DNA of 15,986 nt from CAZJBP01 sp964544115 (GTDB taxonomy: Bacteria > Verrucomicrobiota > Kiritimatiellia > UBA8416 > JADHWI01): the NCBI GenBank assembly GCA_964544115.1, contig CAZJBP010000085.1:1-15986 (forward strand), given 5' to 3'. Made by a program: the position numbers and the translations under genes. This document shows, one piece after another, positions 1-6,434 of the stretch; position 1 is the first letter of the stretch; the number at the start of each line of letters is the position of its first letter. Below the pieces are notes generated by a model that made no database searches, had not been told where the DNA came from, and worked only from the letters and a program-made list of their open reading frames with translations.

Positions 1-89
1 ATGACGTTGGCCTGGGCCGTGCCCACGAGGAGGCCGACGGCGAGAACGCCCAGCCGGACCCGCCACAGGATTGGACCCTCGGTCATCAT
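1..89 (-). CDS. Start of an exported protein (partial, signal peptide only)
   Basis: The reading frame opens with two adjacent ATG codons (89-87 and 86-84) and stays open to the left edge, giving 29 residues. These look like a Sec signal peptide: a basic patch (WRVR), a hydrophobic core of Leu, Val, Ala and Gly, and an AQA-like cleavage site just before residues NV. The ATG lies 13 bp after the stop codon of the upstream minus-strand gene, so the two are probably co-transcribed. An AAGG in that spacer could serve as a weak ribosome-binding site. The mature protein lies outside the window, so its function cannot be stated. By context it may be another surface or periplasmic protein. Confidence 0.6.
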   Translation of the reverse strand, partial: MMTEGPILWRVRLGVLAVGLLVGTAQANV

Positions 90-102
90 CGCATGGTTAC
101 CT

Positions 103-1275
103 TTACCATCCAAAAAACGTTGAACCGGTCTCAGGGGCGAACTCCACCGCCCCGTAGGTGGTGAAGCCGGCGTTGTTCCTGGCCGTTGAACTCTCAGTCT
201 TGACCCAATCCACGCTGCGCGCTGTTGACGCGATGCGCATCTCATCGAGCTTCCCGATGAAATAGCGGCCCGGGGTGCGGGCGACTCCGCCGTAGCGCTG
301 GCCGATCGACCAGAGGTCCGTTGCCGCGTAGGTTTCGGCGGCCGTGTAGGTTCCCTTCTGAACGCCGTCGATGTACAGGGTTCCCACGCTGCCGCTGCGC
401 ACGTAGGCGAAGTGGCGCAAGATCCCGCTGTCGACGCGTTCGCCAGAGTTGATGGCCAGCGTGCTGGAGCCTGTGATCAGGGCGAGTTGTCCTGCGGACA
501 CCACGGGCGTGGCGGTTCCGCCGATCTTCAGCCACAGGATGCCGGCCTTCGCCGATGTGGAGGCGCTGATCGGGGTCGAACCGTCGATGCCTCCGTCGTT
601 GGATGTCAGCATACAGCCGGACAGAGTGAACGCGGAAGCCGTGATGTCCGCGCTGACGCTGCTGACGTTGACCCAGTTCGTGCTGGCGAAGGACTGAGCC
701 GTGCCGACCAGGCCGGTCGAACTGAGGTTGCCGTTGGCGATGCCGGTATTGTGCAGCGCGGAAGAGTCAACGACGGCCGGTTCCCGCATGTGCCATACGG
801 CGGCATAGGAAGGCCATGCCACGCCGTTGGTCGTATAGGCCGGAGCCGTGGCGGACGCATTACCCCAGTAGGCGCGGACGTAGTCCGTGGCCGCCGCCAA
901 CTTGGACAGGCGGACCCATACGTACGAGGTTCCGGACTCGTTCCACGTGTCCTTGTCGTAGGCCAGTTCGAAGCCGCTGGAGTCGGCGAAACGCAAGTCC
1001 GCCGCGCCGGTCTGAAGCTGGGCGTAGTTGAATCCTGAAATGCCGGTGTGGAGAGCGACCAAGGCGGGGAAGTTCGTCAGGCTCGTTGTACCCGCGTACC
1101 CCGAGAAGGTGATCTTCATCTGGTACTTGAAGTTCCCGGTGTTTAGCGGAGCCCCCACATCGGCGTGCGCCATGCAGACCCAACCGGCCACAGCGACCGC
1201 AGCGCAGGCCAGACTCTTGCGCCAACGTCCGTCCCGGCGTCCCGCCATCCACGTGCCATGTTCCCTGTTGCGCAT
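103..1275 (-). CDS. Exported DUF2341 / LamG-fold (concanavalin-like) protein
   Basis: This is a 390-residue exported protein. The ATG at 1275 is preferred to an in-frame upstream start at 1368 because AGGAGGAGAT lies just before it and a signal peptide follows: a basic N-terminus, a hydrophobic stretch at about 22-36 and an AHA-D cleavage site near 38. Residues of about 45-140 resemble DUF2341 (FKYQMKITFSGY, FADSSGFELAYD, YVWVRL, ending YWGN). Residues of about 155-370 resemble a LamG/concanavalin-like jelly roll (AVWHM, LSGCML, FAYVRSG, TLYIDGV, GKLDEMRIA). Such folds usually bind polysaccharide or mediate adhesion, and no catalytic motif is visible. Family relatives are often parts of much larger repeat proteins, so this is a compact version. 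It is probably cell-surface or periplasmic. The substrate is unknown. Confidence 0.8.
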   Translation of the reverse strand: MRNREHGTWMAGRRDGRWRKSLACAAVAVAGWVCMAHADVGAPLNTGNFKYQMKITFSGYAGTTSLTNFPALVALHTGISGFNYAQLQTGAADLRFADSSGFELAYDKDTWNESGTSYVWVRLSKLAAATDYVRAYWGNASATAPAYTTNGVAWPSYAAVWHMREPAVVDSSALHNTGIANGNLSSTGLVGTAQSFASTNWVNVSSVSADITASAFTLSGCMLTSNDGGIDGSTPISASTSAKAGILWLKIGGTATPVVSAGQLALITGSSTLAINSGERVDSGILRHFAYVRSGSVGTLYIDGVQKGTYTAAETYAATDLWSIGQRYGGVARTPGRYFIGKLDEMRIASTARSVDWVKTESSTARNNAGFTTYGAVEFAPETGSTFFGW

Positions 1276-1308
1276 CCGGATCTCCTCCTGACGCTGTCTC
1301 CACCCGTC

Positions 1309-1314
1309 ATTGTA
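1309..1314 (-). promoter_or_regulatory. Possible -10 element for the DUF2341 gene
   Basis: On the minus strand TACAAT (5 of 6 matches to TATAAT) lies 33 bp upstream of the ATG at 1275. No convincing -35 hexamer sits 16-18 bp further upstream. It comes just after the terminator of the preceding gene, which makes an independent promoter here sensible, but the call is weak. Confidence 0.3.
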
Positions 1315-1340
1315 CCTGACGGGGCATCCCGAGCACCACC

Positions 1341-1386
1341 GAAAAGCAACACGGCATGGCGGATTCACCCACCATGCCGTGCTGTT
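1341..1386 (-). terminator. Intrinsic terminator after the 1415-2641 gene
   Basis: A perfect 10-bp stem (1350-1359 with 1372-1381, CACGGCATGG against CCATGCCGTG) closes a 12-nt loop. Read on the minus strand it is followed by TTGCTTTTC. The hairpin starts about 30 bp after the stop codon at 1415. On the plus strand the downstream side is not T-rich, so it should act on minus-strand transcripts, separating the two secreted-protein genes. Confidence 0.8.
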
Positions 1387-1414
1387 AAAGCCCGCTGAGA
1401 TTGACGGTCTGCCG

Positions 1415-2641
1415 CTACCAGAGGATCATTGGCCGATAGTACGCCGGCTTGCCCGCCGGGGCGTTCGTATCGTCCCACACGTTTGTGCCGCTGGCGCTGC
1501 GCGGGATACTGCTGGTGGCGATCAGGGACCATGCTCCCGTCGTCAGGTTGGTGTTGCGGAGCATGCTGAACGGTGTCGTCACGCCGCTGTCCAGCGTGCC
1601 GTACCACGTCACCCGGTTCGCGGCACCCACGCGAGCAACGCTGAGCACTCGGAACGTCGAGTTGGAGTCCGTCGGGTTGGTGCCGGCCACGTACTCCTCC
1701 CACGTTTTGGGTCCGTCCTGATCCTGGTCCAAGTTTTGATCGTTCTCGTAATCCGTGAAGCCGTACAAGTCCAACCAATCGTTCGGCACGCCCTTGGTTG
1801 TGTAATTCACCACCAGGACGTCGCCGTTTGTCACGACCAGATCGTCCAGAAATCCGGTGCCCTCCAGGGCGACCGACGAGATCTTGCTGTCGAGAGGGTC
1901 TATGGTTTCCTGCTTCTCGTTAGCGATCATGAACCACGTGCCGCCGTACACGTAGGCGTCCGTCCAATCCGGGTAGGACAGGATGTCGCGCGGGACGCTC
2001 GCCAATCCCAGCTGATTGGTCAGCGCCGGACCACCGTTCAGATGGACCTCGAAGAACCGATCATAATCCGTCCCGTCGGCAAAGATGTCGCCCGTGAGGT
2101 AATCGAACTTGATCGTGACTCGCGCCCACTGATCTGTGGCCAGAGGCGCGTGCTGTAGCTCGGTCCACAGGGGCGGCGCAAAGCTGCCTCCGGGTATCGT
2201 GGTGTAGCTGTGTTTCACGACGATGTGACCGTTCGTGTTGAAGTAAAGGGCCATCTGCACGTCGTTCGTGACCTCCGGCGCGCTGGCGCTGCGAACCGGC
2301 AGCACCGTGAAGTCGAGCCAGATGTTCGTGTCGCCACCGGCGTGATCCAGAAAATTGGTGGACGGCTCGACCAGTTCGACCACGTTGGAGTGGGTGGACA
2401 GTGGCAGCGGAAAACGACCCGAGTAGTTGTTCGTCATCGCCCTGACGACCAGGCCGGTGTTGACCAGGCCATACCAATTGGTCGAATTCACCAACCCTGT
2501 TCCGGGCGCATACGCTTCGAAGGAGTCATGGTACGGCACTGTATTGGTGGCCATAACGGCCGCAGGGGTGACTGCCACGGCAAGCGCGGCCGCACCTAGC
2601 ACCCAGCTAGCCACACCCGATCCCGCACGAATCGCTCTCAT
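1415..2641 (-). CDS. Exported protein with LamG-like region and TSP3-like C-terminal module
   Basis: This is a 408-residue exported protein. The ATG at 2641 is chosen because GGGAG lies 7 nt upstream and a signal peptide follows at once (hydrophobic at about 9-30, cleavage near MA-TN at 31-32). The N-terminal half (DSFEAYAPG, WYGLV, then several beta-rich stretches) resembles a concanavalin-like fold of the type seen in PVC surface proteins. From about residue 277 comes a module with GVPNDWLDLYG, then DQDQDG and WEEYVAGTNPTD. This resembles a thrombospondin type 3 calcium repeat followed by a short beta domain, a common C-terminal arrangement in Verrucomicrobiota/Kiritimatiellota exported proteins. 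No enzyme motif is seen. It has its own promoter and terminator, and it is divergent from the pilus-like operon. The ligand is unknown. Confidence 0.8.
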   Translation of the reverse strand: MRAIRAGSGVASWVLGAAALAVAVTPAAVMATNTVPYHDSFEAYAPGTGLVNSTNWYGLVNTGLVVRAMTNNYSGRFPLPLSTHSNVVELVEPSTNFLDHAGGDTNIWLDFTVLPVRSASAPEVTNDVQMALYFNTNGHIVVKHSYTTIPGGSFAPPLWTELQHAPLATDQWARVTIKFDYLTGDIFADGTDYDRFFEVHLNGGPALTNQLGLASVPRDILSYPDWTDAYVYGGTWFMIANEKQETIDPLDSKISSVALEGTGFLDDLVVTNGDVLVVNYTTKGVPNDWLDLYGFTDYENDQNLDQDQDGPKTWEEYVAGTNPTDSNSTFRVLSVARVGAANRVTWYGTLDSGVTTPFSMLRNTNLTTGAWSLIATSSIPRSASGTNVWDDTNAPAGKPAYYRPMILW

Positions 2642-2653
2642 GTAATGTCTCCC

Positions 2654-2670
2654 ACTTGCACTTGGACTTG
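2654..2670 (-). repeat. Triple CAAGT repeat upstream of the leftward ribosome-binding site
   Basis: On the minus strand CAAGT occurs three times with 6-nt periodicity, ending next to the GGGAG ribosome-binding site at 2649-2653. It lies inside the predicted leader of the 1415-2641 gene, so a translational regulator could bind it. Chance is also possible. Confidence 0.5.
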
Positions 2671-2757
2671 TGCCAACCTGCATCGGCCCCGTTTATCCGG
2701 TTTACGCCCCTCAAGATGTGCCGACGTCACGTTTACGGCTGAGAGAGCGCCCCGCAT

Positions 2758-2785
2758 CTTATAGAGCCTGATGCACCCCTGACAA
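2758..2785 (-). promoter_or_regulatory. Sigma-70-like promoter for the 1415-2641 gene
   Basis: On the minus strand TTGTCA (2785-2780, 5 of 6) is separated by 16 bp from TATAAG (2763-2758, 5 of 6). Transcription would start near 2751, giving a leader of about 110 nt before the ATG at 2641. This is among the best promoter matches in the window. Confidence 0.55.
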
Positions 2786-2923
2786 CCGCCCCTGCCATCT
2801 GTAATACGGTAGACTACCCCGCATGGATGTGTCAACGGTATTCCCGTCTCGGTAAGCCGTTGCGAGGGCCGTCTGATGCGGGCGGGGGAACTTCCTGGCG
2901 ATGGCATAGACTGCCGTTTCGAC

Positions 2924-2937
2924 GCCCCTTCGGGGGC
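2924..2937. other. Hairpin with UUCG tetraloop
   Basis: GCCCC (2924-2928) pairs with GGGGC (2933-2937) around TTCG. With the closing C-G pair this is the unusually stable cUUCGg tetraloop on the plus-strand transcript. The hexamer TTCGAC flanks it directly on both sides (2918-2923 and 2938-2943). Confidence 0.6.
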
Positions 2938-2942
2938 TTCGA

Positions 2943-2965
2943 CCCGCCTCTTCCTGAGGGGCGGG
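2943..2965. other. GC-rich hairpin, second of three
   Basis: CCCGCC (2943-2948) pairs with GGCGGG (2960-2965) around an 11-nt loop. It starts 5 bp after the UUCG hairpin and ends 1 bp before the third stem. Confidence 0.5.
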
Positions 2966-2966
2966 C

Positions 2967-2983
2967 GCGGCGCTCAACGCCGC
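2967..2983. other. GC-rich hairpin, third of three, terminator-like
   Basis: GCGGCG (2967-2972) pairs perfectly with CGCCGC (2978-2983) around CTCAA. Read rightward it is followed by CGGTGTTTT, so it could weakly terminate plus-strand transcripts and insulate the downstream promoter. Its last bases overlap the tandem repeat. Confidence 0.5.
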
Positions 2984-3003
2984 CGGTGTTTTGCCGGTGT
3001 TTT
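2982..3003. repeat. Exact 11-bp tandem direct repeat next to the operon promoter
   Basis: GCCGGTGTTTT occurs twice head to tail (2982-2992 and 2993-3003), followed by GCC. The second copy ends 3 bp before the predicted -35 box at 3007. A spacing of one helical turn next to -35 is what a site for an activator binding one face of DNA would look like. Confidence 0.7.
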
Positions 3004-3006
3004 GCC

Positions 3007-3034
3007 TTGCAATCATGAGGTATGCGGCTATAGT
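3007..3034 (+). promoter_or_regulatory. Candidate promoter of the pilus-like operon
   Basis: TTGCAA (3007-3012, 4 of 6) is separated by 16 bp from TATAGT (3029-3034, 5 of 6). Transcription would start near 3041, about 60 nt before the first start codon. The weak -35 box with direct repeats abutting it suggests dependence on an activator. Confidence 0.45.
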
Positions 3035-3092
3035 CGCGACCGTTCTCAGGTGGGGCTCGCCTTATTCAGGTGGCGCCGGGCGGCCCGACAAA

Positions 3093-3101
3093 GGGGGGGG
3101 G
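3093..3101 (+). promoter_or_regulatory. G9 homopolymer acting as the ribosome-binding site
   Basis: Nine consecutive G, preceded by AAA, end one base before the ATG at 3103. The only Shine-Dalgarno-like sequence for this gene is the AGG at the left end of the run. Gain or loss of a G would change its distance from the start codon. Confidence 0.6.
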
Positions 3102-3102
3102 C

Positions 3103-3789
3103 ATGAAACGGACTCTACTGCGTGCCGTTGGGCGAGTCGTCTGTGGGTGCGTAATCCTGTTTGGATCAGCCGCCGGTGCCCGAGCGCAGGCGGTTCGACA
3201 GCCAGGTCTTCCGTTGCCGGCTCCCGAGGCGGGCGGCGCGGCGGGCGTGGAATCCGGGCGCGGTGCGATTTCCATCCGAAAGGTTACGGGGGTGAATCGC
3301 CGGGACCGCATGATGACCCCTCAGTACACCACCAGTGTGTCACGGGGCTCGAAGCCGCCTCGTGAGTGGGGGATGGTCACCGTGGAGTATGCCTCTCAGC
3401 CGGAATGGCTGGACGAGGTGACGGTCAACTTCTACGTGCTCTCCATGGTGTCGAAGAACGGGCGGAACGTTTATTCCCTCTACCGCAAAGACGTGACCTA
3501 TGTTGACGTGAAGCAGGATCGGCTCCACGTCGCCGACGTGTACCTGATGCCGTCGGCTCTCGAGCGGTTCGGGCCGGTGGCGGCCGTGGCGGTGGAAATC
3601 TCAGTGAAGGGCGAGCTCGTGGCACAGCAAAGCGAAACCGCGATTCGCGACACCCTGCCGGTGGATTGGTGGAAGAGCGAGAAGGTCGTCAAGAGTGAAG
3701 CCGTGACGGCCCGTGACGGGTATCTCCTGAGCCGGAAGGAGTCTCCGTTCGTGTTCATCAACATCGACGATTACGAGGCAATCAAGTAG
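3103..3789 (+). CDS. Exported Amuc_1102-family pilus-like protein
   Basis: This 228-residue protein opens the operon. The ATG at 3103 follows the G-run ribosome-binding site and starts a clear signal peptide: MKRTLLR, a hydrophobic core to about residue 24 and cleavage after ARA near 28. A GTG further upstream (3070) would place extra residues before the signal peptide and is less likely. A Pro/Gly/Ala-rich linker (30-50) precedes a mostly beta domain (WGMVTVEYASQPEW, EVTVNFYVLSM, VAVAVEISVKGE) with no known catalytic motif. Position, size and pattern match the Amuc_1102 family beside the PilM-like gene of Akkermansia-type clusters. It is likely periplasmic or surface-exposed, with an accessory role in the apparatus. 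Its stop overlaps the next GTG start by one base (TAGTG). The family call rests on context plus overall resemblance. Confidence 0.7.
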   Translation: MKRTLLRAVGRVVCGCVILFGSAAGARAQAVRQPGLPLPAPEAGGAAGVESGRGAISIRKVTGVNRRDRMMTPQYTTSVSRGSKPPREWGMVTVEYASQPEWLDEVTVNFYVLSMVSKNGRNVYSLYRKDVTYVDVKQDRLHVADVYLMPSALERFGPVAAVAVEISVKGELVAQQSETAIRDTLPVDWWKSEKVVKSEAVTARDGYLLSRKESPFVFINIDDYEAIK

Positions 3790-5471
3790 TGCTCAAGTCC
3801 AACCGCCTGATTGCGCTGGACATCGGGGCCAGCAAGGTCGTCGTCGCCGAGTTCAACGTGGCTCGCGCGGGGATGCCGGAATTGCTGTCCTACGGCATCG
3901 GCGCGCTCGAAGCCGAGGGGTCGGTCGAGGCGGACCTCTCCGCCTACATTGTGGCGGCGATTCGAGACATCATGCGGACCAAGGGCATCCGCCCGGCGCC
4001 GGTCTACATGACCATCTCTGGACAGACGGTGTTCCCGCGCTTCGTGAAGCTGCCCGCCGTGTCCCGGGACAAGCTCCTGCCGATCATCCGCTACGAAGCC
4101 GAGCAGAACGTTCCCTTTCCCATAGACGAAGTGGTCTGGGACTACCAGATTCTCGGCGCCCAGCGGGCTCAGCACGACGACGTCAATGTGATGCTGGTGG
4201 CGGTTAAGACCGAGAATGTGACCCGGCTTACCGATTGCGTTGTCGCGGCCGGCCTGGAACCGGACGTGGTGGATGTGGCTCCCATGGCGTTGTACAACGC
4301 CGTCCGCTTCAACCACCCGGATCTTCAGGGCTGCACGATGGTCCTGGACATCGGCGCCCGCAGTTCCAGCCTGATCTTCATCGAAGAAGACCTGGTGTTT
4401 AGCCGCAGCATTCCGGTGGCGGGCGGCACGATCACCCAGGAAATCATGAAGGAGCTGGGCGTGCAGGCCCGCGAAGCCGAGGCCCTGAAGCGGCAGCACG
4501 CGTTCGTGGCCTTTGGCGGCGTTTATGCGGGCCCCGAGAACGACACGGCGGACCGGGTGTCTAAGATCGTGCGCAACGTCATCACGCGCCTGCATGCCGA
4601 GGTGAACCGCTCGATCAACTTCTACCGCAGCCAGCAGGGCGGCAGTCCTCCCTCGCTGGTGCTGTTGACCGGCGGATCGTCGGCCATTCCGCACACGGAT
4701 ACGTTCTTCCGCGAGAAGCTCAAGGTGGAGGTGGACTACCTCAACCCGTTTGCGAACATCCCGGTTTCGGAGCGGATCTCGTCCGAGGACGTGGAGCGGG
4801 ACCTGCCCCTGCTCGGCGAGGTGGCTGGGCTGGCGATCCGGCGGAGCATGTCCTGTCCGATTGAAATCAACCTGTTGCCGCCGGCTCTGGTTGAGCGCAA
4901 GGCATTCAGGCGCCGCCAGCCGTATTTCGCGGCTTCGGCCGTCGGCCTGGTTCTGGTCATGCTGTGCTGGTGGTCCTTCTTCCTCAAGATGAAGGACGTC
5001 TGGCAGGAGCGGACGCGCAAGCTGGACCTGCAACTCGACATCCGGGAGGAGACGGATCGCGATTTGACCGCGGCTCTTCGCTCCCAGCAGCAATCGCAGG
5101 CGAAGCACGACGACGTGGTGTCCATTGTCCGCCAGCGGTCGCGGTGGATCGACTGGCTGCAGGGCCTCAACGATTGCATGCTGGAAGGGGCCTGGCTGCG
5201 GTCGGTCGACCCGGTGATGAGCGGCGGCAAACTGTGCCTCGAGGTTTCGGGCCGGGGTTTCGATGACCGCCTGAAGAAGAACGATTCGTCCGAGGCGACC
5301 GCCATTGAGGTGCTGAGGGATAGGCTGCGCCAGCACCCGCTGTTCTCCGACAAGACGGAGATCACGGCCGTGCCGGCGATGGCCCCGGGGGCGTACGCCC
5401 GGGACTTCACCATTCTCGTTGTGCTGGAGGAAGGCGAGCAGCTGCCCGGGACGGAGGCGGTTCAGCCATGA
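3789..5471 (+). CDS. pilM: PilM-like actin-fold protein fused to a PilN-like segment (Amuc_1101 family)
   Basis: This is a 560-residue protein starting at GTG, overlapping the preceding stop by one base. Residues 1-355 are a PilM/FtsA-type actin-fold ATPase: phosphate-1 loop LDIGASK (10-16), phosphate-2 loop VLDIGARSS (185-193) and adenosine motif LLTGGSS (292-298). PilM normally forms a cytoplasmic ring that holds the short N-terminal peptide of PilN. Here that peptide follows directly: EINLLPP at 359-365, then basic residues, a transmembrane helix at about 380-399, a coiled-coil-like stretch (400-450) and a small alpha/beta domain to the end, which is the layout of PilN. The chain therefore joins PilM and PilN and would put the last 160 residues in the periplasm. 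Plain PilM is roughly 350 residues, so the extra length matches PilN. The end overlaps the next gene as ATGA, indicating translational coupling. Confidence 0.88.
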   Translation: MLKSNRLIALDIGASKVVVAEFNVARAGMPELLSYGIGALEAEGSVEADLSAYIVAAIRDIMRTKGIRPAPVYMTISGQTVFPRFVKLPAVSRDKLLPIIRYEAEQNVPFPIDEVVWDYQILGAQRAQHDDVNVMLVAVKTENVTRLTDCVVAAGLEPDVVDVAPMALYNAVRFNHPDLQGCTMVLDIGARSSSLIFIEEDLVFSRSIPVAGGTITQEIMKELGVQAREAEALKRQHAFVAFGGVYAGPENDTADRVSKIVRNVITRLHAEVNRSINFYRSQQGGSPPSLVLLTGGSSAIPHTDTFFREKLKVEVDYLNPFANIPVSERISSEDVERDLPLLGEVAGLAIRRSMSCPIEINLLPPALVERKAFRRRQPYFAASAVGLVLVMLCWWSFFLKMKDVWQERTRKLDLQLDIREETDRDLTAALRSQQQSQAKHDDVVSIVRQRSRWIDWLQGLNDCMLEGAWLRSVDPVMSGGKLCLEVSGRGFDDRLKKNDSSEATAIEVLRDRLRQHPLFSDKTEITAVPAMAPGAYARDFTILVVLEEGEQLPGTEAVQP

Positions 5472-6430
5472 AGGGCAAGACCAACATCGTTGTCGCCGCG
5501 GGGGTTGCCGTTCTGGTGCTCATGTTCTCGGGCGCGGCGTTTCTGCTGGCCCGGGGCTTCAGCCAGTTCAGTTCTGCAGGCAAGAAGGCCGAGGCGCAGT
5601 TCAAGAAGCTCGAGGCCTTCTACCGGCGCGATCCCTTCCCGTCTGCCGGCAACGTGGAGATCGCCCAGACGAACGCCACCCAGCTGAGCGAGTGGTATCG
5701 AAAGCTGTCCGATGACCTGGCCAAGGGCGATCTCAAGGTGACGGAGCGCAGCCCGACGATGTTTATGCGGCGCCTTCAGGACACGCGCAACCAACTGCTG
5801 CTGGAGGCCCCGAAGCGGGGTGTGGTGCTGAAGGCCGAATTCGCGTTCGGCTTCGACCGATATCTCTCCGGAGGTGAAAGCAGTCTGCCGGCCCCGGAGG
5901 TAGTCCCGCAGTTGACTCAGCAACTGGCCCTCGTGGAGCGCATCAGCGGAATCCTCCTGGCCAGCCGCGTCGCATCGCTGGATGCCGTTGAGCGAGAGGA
6001 TCTTGAGAGCCTTACCCGTGCCGGGGCAGCGCTACAGGAATCCGAGGGAGAAGGCGATCGGCGTCAGAAACGGGCGGGCCCCTCGTCGGGCCAGCCGTCC
6101 GAGGTCGCGGAGGCTGTCGCCCACACCAAGATGACCTTTGCCGTTGACTTCACGGCCAACGAGAGCGCCTTGATCGAGGTCCTCAATGCCCTGGCGCGCG
6201 ACCCGGTTGTGATCGTCGTCAAGTCGCTCTCCTTCCGTCGGGAGTGGCCCGACGTGCTCGAGGGCCAGAAGCCGGCGCCGCCGGCCGCCGGCGCCCAAGG
6301 AGTGCCAGCCGCCATTCCGGAGCGGCAGGAGCGTATGGTCAGCGGACCTGCGACGGAGAAACCCGCGCGGGTCCGTCTGGAGATTGAGGTTTACCGATTC
6401 TCGGGGGACGAATCTGGTGAGAGCGCTTGA
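5468..6430 (+). CDS. Amuc_1100-family PilO-like inner-membrane protein
   Basis: This 320-residue protein starts at the ATG overlapping the pilM stop by four bases. A single membrane anchor spans about residues 6-28 after a short basic N-terminus (MKGKTN). A charged helical region follows (about 30-75, GKKAEAQFKKLEAFY), likely a coiled coil. The C-terminal part has a ferredoxin-like alternation (HTKMTFAVDFTANESALIEV from 219, then a final strand VRLEIEVYRF), split by a Pro/Ala-rich insert near 265-285. This is the plan of PilO-type proteins, which dimerise with PilN and link the inner-membrane ring to the secretin. Length and operon position match Amuc_1100 of Akkermansia, known as an abundant outer-surface protein that signals through TLR2. 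Whether this homologue does so cannot be told from sequence. Confidence 0.82.
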   Translation: MKGKTNIVVAAGVAVLVLMFSGAAFLLARGFSQFSSAGKKAEAQFKKLEAFYRRDPFPSAGNVEIAQTNATQLSEWYRKLSDDLAKGDLKVTERSPTMFMRRLQDTRNQLLLEAPKRGVVLKAEFAFGFDRYLSGGESSLPAPEVVPQLTQQLALVERISGILLASRVASLDAVEREDLESLTRAGAALQESEGEGDRRQKRAGPSSGQPSEVAEAVAHTKMTFAVDFTANESALIEVLNALARDPVVIVVKSLSFRREWPDVLEGQKPAPPAAGAQGVPAAIPERQERMVSGPATEKPARVRLEIEVYRFSGDESGESA

Positions 6431-6434
6431 CAAC

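Larger units (their letters stand above)
2642..3102. other. 461-bp divergent intergenic regulatory region
   Basis: No convincing gene lies here. Short open frames on both strands have arginine/proline-rich translations and lack ribosome-binding sites. From left to right the region holds a CAAGT triplet repeat in the leftward leader, the leftward promoter, a plain stretch (about 2790-2917), three consecutive hairpins, an 11-bp tandem repeat, the rightward promoter and a G9 ribosome-binding site. These are listed separately. Confidence 0.75.

Noticed and set aside
103..1417. Both complete secreted proteins end in Trp, hinting at an outer-membrane barrel signal
   Set aside because: Neither has the alternating hydrophobic pattern or barrel-like strands before the end, and jelly-roll folds explain the beta content. 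Likely coincidence.
2779..2807. Rightward promoter CTGACA with TAATAC
   Set aside because: The -10 matches only 3 of 6 positions and it overlaps the better leftward promoter. Kept only as a remark in the hairpin finding.
2827..3106. Short plus-strand open frames in the intergenic region
   Set aside because: They have no ribosome-binding site, Arg/Pro-rich translations, and they run through the hairpins, tandem repeat and promoter.
3771..5336. Long open frame on the minus strand opposite pilM
   Set aside because: It is antisense to a gene with clear PilM motifs. Its translation is His/Arg/Leu-rich without any domain, as expected from GC-rich codon bias.
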